From positions 1 to 41,426 of the forward strand of contig JAOMJV010000008.1 in NCBI GenBank assembly GCA_028351415.1: a DNA stretch of 41,426 bases, read 5' to 3'. Of this stretch, positions 17,910 to 26,991 are shown one piece after another. Within the stretch, counting starts at the first letter, position 1. Each line of letters opens with the position of its first letter. Source of the stretch: Candidatus Nitrosopumilus sp. Lineage in GTDB: Archaea; Thermoproteota; Nitrososphaeria; Nitrososphaerales; Nitrosopumilaceae. The translations under genes were made by a program, and so were the position numbers. A model generated the notes under the pieces. It was not told the DNA's origin. It searched no databases and worked only from the letters and a program-made list of their open reading frames with translations.

Positions 17910-18515
17910 ATGGATACTTTTGAAGCAATTTCTACTAGACGTGCAATTAAAAAATTTGATAGTACCTACAAAATGACATCTGAACAAATTGATTCCTTAA
18001 TGAAATTAACTATTCTTTCACCTACTAGCTACAATCAACAAAACTGGAGATTTGTAACAATTGCTGATCAATCCATAAAAGAAAAAATTGGAGTTGCTGC
18101 AAGAAATCAAGCACAACCTGTTGATGGATCCTTGGTGGTATTATTATGTGGAAATATGAATGCCTGGAAAGATGATCCGTTAAGATATTGGAAAAACCAT
18201 CCTGTTGAAAAACAAGAATTAGTTAAATCATCTTTAGAAAAAAAATATTCTGATAGCCTTCAAAATAGACGTGATGAGGCAATGCGTTCTTGTGGTTTTG
18301 CAGGTCAAACAATAATGCTTGCAGCCAGACAAATGGGACTTGATTCTTGCCCTATGGTGGGTTTTGATTATGATGAAATGGCAAAAATAATTGATCTTCC
18401 AGATGATCATTTGATTGTTTTAATGATAGTTGTTGGAAAATCTAGCGAACCTGCCAAAGAACGTGGAGGTCAATTGAGTTTAGATGAAGTTGTTTTTAAA
18501 AATAAATTTAATTAA
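17910..18515 (+). CDS. Nitroreductase family protein, second copy
   Basis: The 201-aa protein begins MDTFEAISTRRAIKKFD with the FMN-binding arginine pair, followed by LSPTSYNQQNWRFV and AGQTIMLAARQMGLDSCPMVGFD, the family's core helix and turn. It resembles NfsB/YdjA-like NAD(P)H-dependent FMN reductases. An upstream in-frame TTG at 17904 is less likely than ATG 17910. It ends one base before the convergent HTH-CBS gene. Confidence 0.9.
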   Translation: MDTFEAISTRRAIKKFDSTYKMTSEQIDSLMKLTILSPTSYNQQNWRFVTIADQSIKEKIGVAARNQAQPVDGSLVVLLCGNMNAWKDDPLRYWKNHPVEKQELVKSSLEKKYSDSLQNRRDEAMRSCGFAGQTIMLAARQMGLDSCPMVGFDYDEMAKIIDLPDDHLIVLMIVVGKSSEPAKERGGQLSLDEVVFKNKFN

Positions 18516-18516
18516 A

Positions 18517-19074
18517 TTATTCCATCATTTTTAGAGTGTCTGAGGCTGTGATGATTCCTATGATTTTTGAATTTTTTGATACTAGGATGCATTTTGTATA
18601 TCTTATCAGTGGAACTAAAACATTTGCTGGAGTATCAAAATTCACAATTGGTGGAATGGAATCCATTGTGTCAGATAGTTTTGCTTTTTTTAACTCTGCT
18701 TCTCCCTTATCTGCTAAATGTCTCACAATTCCATCTTCTGAAACCACTCCTACTACGTCTGTTCCATTAAAAACTGGAATTTGACTAATTGATAATTCGT
18801 GCATTTTTTTAATTGCATCATGCAATGTGTTTGTTGGTTTTAATTTTATGATTACCTTACTACAAAAATCTCCTGCTGTATGTGATGATGACTCCCCTTC
18901 TAACTTTGAAAGATTTTCAAAAATTTTCTTTGCTGTGTCATAACTTGGTTGACTTCTTCCTGACTCTATCTGATTAATCATTGATGTACTAACCTGTGTC
19001 ATCTCTGCTAGTTTTTTTTGTGTGATGCCAATTTTTAATCTTATTTGCTTTATGGAATCAATTCTTGGCAACAA
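18517..19074 (-). CDS. HTH (XRE) plus CBS-pair regulator
   Basis: Residues about 5-55 form an XRE-type helix-turn-helix (RLKIGITQKKLAEMTQVSTS, then NQIESGRSQPS). Two CBS domains follow (about 70-125 and 130-185: KPTNTLHDAIKKMHELS, IPVFNGTDVVGVVSEDG, SKIIGIITASDTLKMM). CBS pairs bind adenosine nucleotides or SAM, so this is probably an energy- or SAM-responsive regulator. The start is TTG, with its own TATA-like TTTTAAACT at about 19098-19106, between it and ppdK. The target is unknown; ppdK just upstream is a candidate. Confidence 0.85.
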   Translation of the reverse strand: MLPRIDSIKQIRLKIGITQKKLAEMTQVSTSMINQIESGRSQPSYDTAKKIFENLSKLEGESSSHTAGDFCSKVIIKLKPTNTLHDAIKKMHELSISQIPVFNGTDVVGVVSEDGIVRHLADKGEAELKKAKLSDTMDSIPPIVNFDTPANVLVPLIRYTKCILVSKNSKIIGIITASDTLKMME

Positions 19075-19110
19075 TTCAATTATAATTGATCTTGGTTAGT
19101 TTAAAATGTA

Positions 19111-21789
19111 TTATTTTCTACTCTTTTTTACTTTCTTTGGTTGCTCAATTGCTGCTTGTGCTGCTGCTACAATTGCAATGGGAATTCTATGCGGCGATGC
19201 ACTAACATAACTTAGTCCTTCCCCGTGGCAGAATTTAATTGAACTTGGATCTCCTCCGTGTTCCCCGCATATGCCCATCTCCATATTTGCTCTGACTCCA
19301 CGACCTGCCGATATGCCCATTTTAATTAAACTACCTACGCCTGTTACGTCAATTGATTGAAATGGATTTCTTTCTAGTAGTTCTTTTTCCATGTATTCTG
19401 GCAAGAATTTCCCCTCTACATCTTCTCTGCTGAAACTAAATGTTCCTTGAGTCAAATCATTAGTACCGAAACTAAAGAATTCTGCTGTCTTTGCAAGTTC
19501 ATGTGCGGTTAATGCTGCCCTTACTACTTCTATCATAGTTCCAAAGTTTATTTTTAATTTCATCTTGTATTTTGTTTCTGTCTCTTTTTTAATAACATCG
19601 TATATTTTCTTTATATGATTTAATTCTGCAATACTACTAATTTGCGGTATCATAATTTGTGGATGTGCTTTGACTTTTTTCTTTGTTAATTCAACTAATG
19701 CTTCAAACACTGCTCTGATTTGCATTTCATAAATTTCTGGATATGTAATTCCCACCCTTACTCCTCTGTGACCCATCATTGGATTAATTTCTGAAAGTTC
19801 CCTTGCTCTCTTTAGTACAATTTCTGCTTTATGTACTTCACTTGTATTCCCACTTGCTTTTAATTTTTGAATTTTTTCAACCAATTCTTCTGGATTAGGT
19901 AAAAATTCGTGTAATGGTGGATCTAGTAATCTAATTGTAACTTCATATCCTTCCATTGCTTTTAGAATTTGAATAAAGTCGCTTTTTTGTAATTGGCCTA
20001 ATTTTTTCAAAATTTTACTTCGTTCTTCAATATTTTCAGCCATGATCATTTCTACAAATAAGTTAATTCTATCACTGCCGTTGAACATTCTTTCTGTTCT
20101 GCATAATCCGATGCCTTGGGCTCCAAACTTCCTTGCTAATACTGCACCGTCTGGAGTATCTGCATTAGCTCTAATTCCTATTGTTTTTGTTTTTTGTGCC
20201 CATTCTAAGATTTGTTCAAACTCTTTTGTTACTTTAGGTTCCACTGTTGGGATTTCTCCAATAAAGACAGTTCCCTCACTTCCGTCAATAGTAATTGTAT
20301 CGCCTTCTTTGATTGTTATTCCATTTGCTGTACCTATGTTTTTATCATAATCAATTTTTAATTCTGGACATCCTACTATGCATGGTTTTCCCATTCCTCT
20401 TGAAACAATTGCCGCATGAGATGACTTTCCACCTAAACTCGTCAAAATACCTTCTGATGAAAAGAATGCTGGAACGTCTTCTGGTTTTGTTTCTTTTCTT
20501 ACTAGTATGATTTTTTTACCTGCGTCTCCTAATTCTATTGCTTTTTTCACACCAAATACCACTATTCCACTTGCAGCTCCTGGGGATGCTGCAATTCCCT
20601 TTGCTAATTGTTTAAAATCTTTAATTTTAGATTCATCCATTGTTCTATGCAGCAATGCTTCTAATTGCTGTGCTGGAATTCTTGTAAGTGCCCTATTTTT
20701 ATCAATTAATTTTTCTTTAACCATATCTACTGATGTTTTTACTAATGCCCCTGCACTCATCTTTGCAGTTCTTGTTTGTAACAGGTAAAATTTTCCTTGC
20801 TCAATTGTAAATTCAATATCTTGTGGCTCTCTGAAATATTTTTCTAATTTTGTACACGCACTGCTTAATTCTTTATATGACTTTGGCATATCTTTTTTTA
20901 ATAATTCAATACTCACTCCTGTTCTTACACCTGCAACAACATCTTCTCCTTGAGCGTTAATCAGATATTCTCCTTCAATCTCTTTTTTACCATTATGACC
21001 GTTTCTTGTAAACACAACTCCCGTTGCACTATCATCTCCCATATTTCCAAATACCATTGCCACGATGTTTACTGCAGTTCCATTTGCAATGTCTTTTGTA
21101 ATGTTATTTTTTTCACGATAAACTATTGCTCTTTCTCCCATCCAACTTTTAAAAACTGCTTCAATCGATAACACTAATTGCTCATCTGGTGTATCTGGAA
21201 ATTTTCTTTTTGTATGTTTTTCACAAATTTTTTTATATTCTAACACAATTGTTTTTAGTGATTCTACGTTTAGTTTACTATCATCTGTAATCCCTTGTTT
21301 TTCTTTTACTGCATCTAAAACATGATCAAATTTTTCATCATTTACCCCAAATACAACTTTGCCAAACAATTGAATAAATCTCCTATACGAGTCCCATGAA
21401 AATCTTGGATTTTTTGTTTGTTCTGCAAAACCCTCTACTGTCTGCTCATTTAGCCCTAAATTCAAAATTGTATCCATCATTCCTGGCATCGATGTTGCTG
21501 CACCTGAACGAACTGAAACTAGTAATGGATTTTTTATTGAATTCCATTTTTTCCCTGTCTTTTTTTCCATTTTTGCAATGTTCTTCATAACTGCTGGCAT
21601 CAAATCTTTTGGAAGTTTTTTATTATTGTCATAATACTTGTTACAAACTTCAGTTGTAATTGTAAACCCTGCAGGTACAGGTAGTTTTAATCGAGTCATT
21701 TCACTTAAGCCTGCACCTTTTCCGCCTAACAACATTCTATTTTTACTATCTGCTTCTTCAAATGAATAAACTGGCTTATTCTTTACCAT
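19111..21789 (-). CDS. ppdK: Pyruvate, phosphate dikinase
   Basis: The 892-aa protein is a full PPDK: ATP-grasp domain with GGKGAGLSEM and VRSGAATSMPGM, swivelling phospho-His domain with GGKSSHAAIVSRG (catalytic His458), and PEP/pyruvate TIM barrel with GLCRTERMF, MGHRGVRVG, FSFGTNDLTQ and catalytic Cys841 in GICGEHGGDP. It converts pyruvate, ATP and phosphate to PEP, AMP and PPi, here most likely as the entry to gluconeogenesis. It begins 27 bp after tpiA and is probably co-transcribed. Ser456 stands where bacterial and plant enzymes have the regulatory Thr. Confidence 0.96.
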   Translation of the reverse strand: MVKNKPVYSFEEADSKNRMLLGGKGAGLSEMTRLKLPVPAGFTITTEVCNKYYDNNKKLPKDLMPAVMKNIAKMEKKTGKKWNSIKNPLLVSVRSGAATSMPGMMDTILNLGLNEQTVEGFAEQTKNPRFSWDSYRRFIQLFGKVVFGVNDEKFDHVLDAVKEKQGITDDSKLNVESLKTIVLEYKKICEKHTKRKFPDTPDEQLVLSIEAVFKSWMGERAIVYREKNNITKDIANGTAVNIVAMVFGNMGDDSATGVVFTRNGHNGKKEIEGEYLINAQGEDVVAGVRTGVSIELLKKDMPKSYKELSSACTKLEKYFREPQDIEFTIEQGKFYLLQTRTAKMSAGALVKTSVDMVKEKLIDKNRALTRIPAQQLEALLHRTMDESKIKDFKQLAKGIAASPGAASGIVVFGVKKAIELGDAGKKIILVRKETKPEDVPAFFSSEGILTSLGGKSSHAAIVSRGMGKPCIVGCPELKIDYDKNIGTANGITIKEGDTITIDGSEGTVFIGEIPTVEPKVTKEFEQILEWAQKTKTIGIRANADTPDGAVLARKFGAQGIGLCRTERMFNGSDRINLFVEMIMAENIEERSKILKKLGQLQKSDFIQILKAMEGYEVTIRLLDPPLHEFLPNPEELVEKIQKLKASGNTSEVHKAEIVLKRARELSEINPMMGHRGVRVGITYPEIYEMQIRAVFEALVELTKKKVKAHPQIMIPQISSIAELNHIKKIYDVIKKETETKYKMKLKINFGTMIEVVRAALTAHELAKTAEFFSFGTNDLTQGTFSFSREDVEGKFLPEYMEKELLERNPFQSIDVTGVGSLIKMGISAGRGVRANMEMGICGEHGGDPSSIKFCHGEGLSYVSASPHRIPIAIVAAAQAAIEQPKKVKKSRK

Positions 21790-21816
21790 TTAGGAACTTG
21801 TAGATGTTTTAGCTTT

Positions 21817-22473
21817 TTAAACTAATGCCTTTGAAAATTCAGAAATAATCTTATTCCAATTTTTTGCTTTAATTATGCCACTTGCAACAAGAATTCCTTT
21901 TGATCCTAACTCAATTGCTTTTGATACATCCTCGCCTGATACAATCCCTGCACCGCAAAGCAATTCTGTTTTATTTTTTGAATTGTTAACTATGCTTGCA
22001 GCCTTTGCAATTAATTCTGGTTTTTCTTTAGAAATTGCTTTCCCTGAACCAATCAGCTCTGGTGGTTCTATTGCAATGAAGTCTGGATCAAGTTTGATGT
22101 ATTTTTTAACTTCTGCAATATCTTTTACACATAATATGGATATCATTTTTAACTCCTTTAGCTTTAAAACCAGTTTTTTAATTTCTTTACTTGAAATTCT
22201 ATGTTCACTATGATTGATTAATGATCCATCAACTTTAGATTTTTTTAATAATTCTGGAACTATGAACCCTGTGGTGCTTCCAATTTTTGAATCATCTATG
22301 TGTTGAGCTAAGATTGAAATTGAACTATTTGCAACTAACCCTATTAGGTGCTGTGGTGGCGATATGGCGATTTTAATTTTATATTTTTTAGAAACCTGTT
22401 CTGCAATTTTTATAAATTTAATAATTTTATCACCTGATACTTCTTCATAGTTTTTACAATTAATTACAAACAT
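21817..22473 (-). CDS. tpiA: Triosephosphate isomerase (archaeal short form)
   Basis: At 218 aa it matches the short archaeal TIM. It has VINCKNY (Lys7) at the N-terminus, NHSEHR with the electrophilic His88, AIEPPELIGSGKA with the general base Glu136, and a phosphate-binding end with GILVASGI. It interconverts DHAP and glyceraldehyde 3-phosphate. A TATA-like TTAAATAC at 22496-22503 on the minus strand lies 30 bp before the ATG, so it has its own promoter inside the block. Confidence 0.95.
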   Translation of the reverse strand: MFVINCKNYEEVSGDKIIKFIKIAEQVSKKYKIKIAISPPQHLIGLVANSSISILAQHIDDSKIGSTTGFIVPELLKKSKVDGSLINHSEHRISSKEIKKLVLKLKELKMISILCVKDIAEVKKYIKLDPDFIAIEPPELIGSGKAISKEKPELIAKAASIVNNSKNKTELLCGAGIVSGEDVSKAIELGSKGILVASGIIKAKNWNKIISEFSKALV

Positions 22474-22520
22474 CTTTGTATGGATTTTTTTATATCGTAT
22501 TTAATTCTTGGTTGAATTTA

Positions 22521-22802
22521 TCATGCCTTAACTATTTTTTGATACTTTCTTTTCATTGCTGAAACGATGATCATCAAAATTAGTCCTGCAATATTCGTGC
22601 CTATAATAAACACGTCTGATACGATTGATCCGTAAACTAGCCATAATGTTGATCCTGCTGCAATGAATATCATTAAAAATTTAGAAATATCTTGCATGCT
22701 TTTGGTTTTGTAACCTTTGTAGATTTGTTCTACCCATCCACTAAGAATTAAAATTCCTGCCAATGTTCCAAGAATTGTTAAGTATAATCCGTCAACTTCC
22801 AT
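22521..22802 (-). CDS. SemiSWEET / PQ-loop-like membrane protein
   Basis: The 93-aa protein has three hydrophobic spans (about 7-24, 40-58 and 63-82) with GWVEQIYKGYKTKSMQDIS and FIAAGSTLWLVYG between and within them, the MtN3/SWEET repeat pattern. Single-repeat SemiSWEETs dimerise to move sugars or other small molecules. The classic PQ dipeptide is replaced by EQ. It begins 7 bp after the polB stop, so it is probably co-transcribed with polB. The substrate is unknown. Confidence 0.8.
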   Translation of the reverse strand: MEVDGLYLTILGTLAGILILSGWVEQIYKGYKTKSMQDISKFLMIFIAAGSTLWLVYGSIVSDVFIIGTNIAGLILMIIVSAMKRKYQKIVKA

Positions 22803-22809
22803 TATTCAA

Positions 22810-25365
22810 TCAACTCCAAAAGAATTCATCTAATCCTGTCTGTTTTGGTTTTCCAAGCATCACATCAAAATCTAAATCCATGGATGATGTTATTTGTTCC
22901 AATGTTGATTCTAAAAATTCCAAGTATTTTTTAGAATCTATTTCTTCTTTTTTTGCTAACTCTGCTGGTTTAACCCCTGGTTTGTTTAATATCTTGATAA
23001 ATGATATCCTGTCTCCTTTTTTTATTTCTCTTATTCCTTCTAACTGCTTTGCTGCCCTAATGTGCTGTGGTATCGTTTTTGTATATTCTGATGGTGCTTT
23101 ACTTAACATCACATTAAATGTTAAATCTTCTAAAGGAATTTCTTTTGCTTGCAATTTTTTACCGCAAACTGAAATTTTTTCAGAAATTTGTTTTTTTGCT
23201 TTCACAAAATCTTCCATTGTTTGAACTTCAGACAGAACATCTACCAATTCAAAAAATAGTTTTTTAATGAATGCAGGAGTGTGGGATTTTTTTCCAGTAA
23301 GGCCCTTTACATCTACTTTTCCAGAATTTGTTACCCCCAAATAATTTTTCTTTCTATTGCTCAGTACACAATACCTGTACGTCTTGTCAATTTCTAAATC
23401 TACTCCGTGATCATTTTTAGCTTGTTCAATTACTTTTTGAATTTGTTCTTCTGTAGGATTTTTAATAAATAATGAATCTGTATCCCCGTATAGAACTTCA
23501 ATGTCAATGTCTTCGCATTTTTTAATTGTCTCTAAAATTGTATGTCTACCCACTGCCGTTGTTGCTTCTGCTACTGGGAGGAAATATAATGGAAATATTT
23601 CTGCACCCATCACGCCATAACTAGCATTCAAAATTACCTTCAGTGCTTGACTGACAACTGTATACTGTTGTCTTTGTTCGTCAGTTAACGTCTCCTTTTT
23701 AGAGAGGCTTTTGTAATAATTTACTCTCAAGTCTCGTAATGAGCCTATGATCAATGCAGTCAATCCATTTTTTTTAGAACATGTCCAATGATTTGTTTGG
23801 GGGATTGTATTTTTTTTACATTTTTCGTGAGAACATCTGACTGTTTCGTAGGATAAATTTTTAACTTTGATTATGCTTGGATATAGACTTGCAAAATCCA
23901 TTACAACTACTTTGAAATGAATTCCTTGTTTTGGCTCAATAACTAACCCTCCTCTATATTTTTTATCTTTAATTACTGCATCTGACATAACTCCTTCTGA
24001 TCTTTTTTGTAATTCTTCTCTTTTTGGAATGAGTGCATTTCTTTTTCTATGTTCATAATACATTAAACTTCTAATCCATTGTGACACTCCTACCCTTGCA
24101 ATGTCATCAATTGGCATTCTTCCAATTCTTGCAATAATTACAAGTAAGTTCATCAGCAAGTCGCTGTTGAAACTTGTAAGTTCATAAGTTAATTGTGCAT
24201 CATTATAACAATAATTTGCAGTTTGATATAGTGATAACTTGTCAAACTCTAAACCATAATCAATTTTTTCTTTTCCTAGCAGTGCTTTTGATACGCTGTT
24301 TAAAGAAAAATCTGTGTATGCTTGACTGAATGCATATATTTGAAATGAGCGATTTGATAACGTTCTATACAAATCTATGTGTACTCCGTGTTTTAGAGTT
24401 GCAGAATCTCTCATCATGTATAGGGGATTATCTTGATTTGAAATTCCTAATCGTTCTGCTCTATTGTACAAATATGGTAAATCAAATTCATCCCCATTGT
24501 ATGTGAGTACAAATGGAAACCCTTCAATTATTTTGAATGCATCTGTAATCATTTCTTTTTCTTTATCTAGATCATAGAACGTAACTTTGATATTTTCATT
24601 TAATTCGTTATGTCCCTGCTCAGTTCCTTCTGTTTTGAGCACAAAAATTTGGTCATAATCGTCTGTCCCTTTAAGTCCTATTGCAGTAATTCTTTTTTCA
24701 GCAAGTTTAGGATCTGGAAATCTTCCTGGATCAAATTCAACTTCAATGTCTACACTTAATCTTTTTATTTTTGGAATTGGTTGATTGAGTAAATCTGCCC
24801 ACTCTGAAATAAATTCTTTAAATTCGTCTGCATCCACCATGCTATCACTATCTACCTTGTCCCACAACAAACTCTTCAGTGCAAGTTTTACTTCATCTGA
24901 AATTTTCATGCTATGAGGTTTTAGTAGTCCATCTACTACCTCATAATATTTTCCAACGATTAATTTTCTATCTTGAAGATATGTTTCATAATATTTTATA
25001 TCTGACTCCCACGTTTCAATTTGATTTTTAATGCTGTCTCCATAGTTCCCTCCAATTGTAAGTGGATTGTCTACTGTTATCTTGGATACTTGGATTTCTT
25101 TATCTATAATTAAATCATATTTTTTAACTATTTTAATTTCTAAAACATCTTCTCTCTCTTGTAAAAAATCTAATTCGTCGGGAGCTAATTTTGAGTAGCA
25201 GTATGGTTTGTGCCCTATTTCATCTTTCCATAAGAATAATTTTTGTGATGTCGGTTCATAAAATTTTAGAACCGCTGATTTACTAACTCCATCATATGTT
25301 GCAGATACTAACATTGAAGGTAACATTGTTTCTATTTTTTCTACTTGTGCTACTTTGGCTTGCAT
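22810..25365 (-). CDS. polB: Family-B DNA polymerase
   Basis: The 851-aa protein has the 3'-5' exonuclease Exo I motif with Asp206 and Glu208 (SVDIEVEF), Exo II FVLTYNGDEFDLPYL, polymerase motif A DFASLYPSI from Asp490, motif B KVILNASYGVMGAEIF, and motif C YGDTDS at 626-631 with the two catalytic aspartates. The extreme C-terminus QTGLDEFF fits a PIP box (QxxLxxFF) for binding the PCNA clamp. It is the replicative-type PolB of these archaea. It begins 4 bp after the dCMP deaminase gene. Confidence 0.96.
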   Translation of the reverse strand: MQAKVAQVEKIETMLPSMLVSATYDGVSKSAVLKFYEPTSQKLFLWKDEIGHKPYCYSKLAPDELDFLQEREDVLEIKIVKKYDLIIDKEIQVSKITVDNPLTIGGNYGDSIKNQIETWESDIKYYETYLQDRKLIVGKYYEVVDGLLKPHSMKISDEVKLALKSLLWDKVDSDSMVDADEFKEFISEWADLLNQPIPKIKRLSVDIEVEFDPGRFPDPKLAEKRITAIGLKGTDDYDQIFVLKTEGTEQGHNELNENIKVTFYDLDKEKEMITDAFKIIEGFPFVLTYNGDEFDLPYLYNRAERLGISNQDNPLYMMRDSATLKHGVHIDLYRTLSNRSFQIYAFSQAYTDFSLNSVSKALLGKEKIDYGLEFDKLSLYQTANYCYNDAQLTYELTSFNSDLLMNLLVIIARIGRMPIDDIARVGVSQWIRSLMYYEHRKRNALIPKREELQKRSEGVMSDAVIKDKKYRGGLVIEPKQGIHFKVVVMDFASLYPSIIKVKNLSYETVRCSHEKCKKNTIPQTNHWTCSKKNGLTALIIGSLRDLRVNYYKSLSKKETLTDEQRQQYTVVSQALKVILNASYGVMGAEIFPLYFLPVAEATTAVGRHTILETIKKCEDIDIEVLYGDTDSLFIKNPTEEQIQKVIEQAKNDHGVDLEIDKTYRYCVLSNRKKNYLGVTNSGKVDVKGLTGKKSHTPAFIKKLFFELVDVLSEVQTMEDFVKAKKQISEKISVCGKKLQAKEIPLEDLTFNVMLSKAPSEYTKTIPQHIRAAKQLEGIREIKKGDRISFIKILNKPGVKPAELAKKEEIDSKKYLEFLESTLEQITSSMDLDFDVMLGKPKQTGLDEFFWS

Positions 25366-25369
25366 TTTT

Positions 25370-25897
25370 TTACCCTGAATTCTCGTACTTACTAACTAAC
25401 TCTTTTGCCCACCTTACAATTTTATTTTTATCTAAATGAATTATTTCTACACCTGCCTCTTCTAGTAAATCATAATCTGTTTCAGGATATTTATCCAGAC
25501 AAACAAATTTTTTAATTCCAATCGTTATTGCCATTTTTGTACATTCTAGGCATGGAACAAATGTTGTGTATAATACTGCACCTGCTGCACCTGCCTCAAT
25601 TCCTAAAATTGCACAATGCATTATTGCATTTGCTTCTGCATGATTACACAGACATCTGTCTAATGCTGCACCTGATTCAATTTTTCCTTCCATTCTAAGT
25701 TGACATCTTTTACATCCTCCTTCAAAACAATTTTTGATTCCCGGAGGTGTTCCATTGTACCCTGTTGCCAATTGCCTGTGATTTCTAACAATTACTGCTC
25801 CTACTTGCCTGGTTATACAATTTGAACGTAATTTTGCCAATTCTGCTTGTAACATAAAATACTCGTCCCAATTTGGCCTCTCAAAAGAATTACTCAT
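25370..25897 (-). CDS. dCMP/CMP deaminase family protein
   Basis: The zinc-dependent deaminase signature is complete: CNHAEANAIMHC (His and catalytic Glu) and FVPCLECTK (two Cys ligands). An extra C-x-GGCKRCQLR...CLC segment is typical of ComEB-like dCMP deaminases. It makes dUMP for dTTP synthesis. The start at MSNSFERPNWDEYF (25897) is preferred over 25921, because a TATA-like ATATATGG lies about 28 bp before it. It leads the polB block, a sensible pairing of nucleotide supply and replication. Confidence 0.9.
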   Translation of the reverse strand: MSNSFERPNWDEYFMLQAELAKLRSNCITRQVGAVIVRNHRQLATGYNGTPPGIKNCFEGGCKRCQLRMEGKIESGAALDRCLCNHAEANAIMHCAILGIEAGAAGAVLYTTFVPCLECTKMAITIGIKKFVCLDKYPETDYDLLEEAGVEIIHLDKNKIVRWAKELVSKYENSG

Positions 25898-26023
25898 ACG
25901 AATTATGACTAATTGTTCCATATATGGATCTCGTTAATTACGACTTTTTTGCGATCATAATTTATTTTAAAAACTATTTCTGTTCACACCCTTTAAATTC
26001 AAATTAAAACACTGAATAACGAA

Positions 26024-26578
26024 ATGAAACTTAACGTATTTTTAATAATTACAATGGTTTCAATCTTTGCTGTTTCTGCAATTGGTCAATCTGCTTTTGG
26101 ATATGGTGGCCCTCCTGCAAATAACTCTGCAAATAACTACGCTGTAGAAATTATGTCTGATCAAGAATCCTATACTCTTGGAGAATCCGTGATGTTTACT
26201 GGTTCTGTAAATAAAATTGATGATGATCGTTCTTTGAGAATCTCTGTTTTTGATTCTAGTAATAATTTAATCATAACTAAAAAAACACCTGTTGATACTT
26301 ATGGTAAATTCTCTTACACTGTTGTATTAAACGAAAAATTTTCTGATGGAAAATATATTGTAAAATCTCAATATGGAAATTCTAAATCAACTGTTAACAC
26401 GTCTTCTTTTATGATTACTGCTGGAAATAACTCTACAATGACTTCAAATGTGTCTGAAATCCCTGTGTGGATTAAGAACAATGCAGGATGGTGGGCTGAC
26501 GGTTCCATTGATGATGCTTCATTTGTACAGGGGATTCAGTTCTTAGTTAAAGAAGGATTTATGAAAATTACCAATTAA
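26024..26578 (+). CDS. Secreted protein with MG2-like domain and WIKNNAGWW motif
   Basis: A signal peptide (MKLNVFLIITMVSIFAVS...) is followed by one Ig-like β-domain (about 40-130: DQESYTLGESVMFTGSV...GKFSYTVVL) of the MG2/extracellular-polysaccharide-binding type. The C-terminal ~35 residues carry IPVWIKNNAGWWADGSIDD, a short module that recurs in many secreted thaumarchaeal proteins. It is probably cell-surface or exported; function unknown. Its last bases overlap the convergent gene. Confidence 0.82.
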   Translation: MKLNVFLIITMVSIFAVSAIGQSAFGYGGPPANNSANNYAVEIMSDQESYTLGESVMFTGSVNKIDDDRSLRISVFDSSNNLIITKKTPVDTYGKFSYTVVLNEKFSDGKYIVKSQYGNSKSTVNTSSFMITAGNNSTMTSNVSEIPVWIKNNAGWWADGSIDDASFVQGIQFLVKEGFMKITN

Positions 26579-26783
26579 CTTTTTTCTTTGCTAGTTTTTT
26601 TCTAATCTTCATACCTATTCCAAATGATATGATCATTCCAGTTATTGAAAGTATTACTAGCGAATTAGTATCGACTGTTGACGGCGTTTCAAAAATCAGT
26701 GGAACAATTAATGAAAATGTAAACATCATTCCACTCAGATAACTAATGTTTTTTAAAATTGGTAATTTGCATGGAATTGTCAT
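26568..26783 (-). CDS. Two-span membrane protein (71 aa)
   Basis: Hydrophobic spans at about 14-32 and 41-59 are followed by a basic RKKLAKKK tail. It overlaps the end of the secreted-protein gene on the other strand by 11 bp. No family recognised. Confidence 0.6.
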   Translation of the reverse strand: MTIPCKLPILKNISYLSGMMFTFSLIVPLIFETPSTVDTNSLVILSITGMIISFGIGMKIRKKLAKKKVNW

Positions 26784-26959
26784 GATAATTCTTTTTTTAT
26801 AAATTATTTAGTCTTTGGTAATTATACCCATGCCTGATGAATTCTTAATTTCTTTATGTGTTTTTTAAAATTAACTTTTAATTTATTTTTATGATTCTAA
26901 CTATGTGTAACATGATTAGATTATAGAATACTGTAATGTATGTAGAAAACCAACTCTGG

Positions 26960-26970
26960 GGTATAATACC
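26960..26970 (+). promoter_or_regulatory. Palindromic TATA region GGTATAATACC
   Basis: GGTATAATACC is a near-perfect palindrome that starts 32 bp before the ATG at 26992 and contains the TATA-like core ATAATACC. A symmetrical TATA region could bind a dimeric regulator or simply be a strong promoter. Confidence 0.5.
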
Positions 26971-26991
26971 TAAAATAAAATGAAATGATTA

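Noticed and set aside
20042-20788. Several plus-strand open frames opposite ppdK, and similar frames opposite polB
   Set aside because: They are antisense shadows of long, well-recognised enzymes and carry no motif or promoter of their own.
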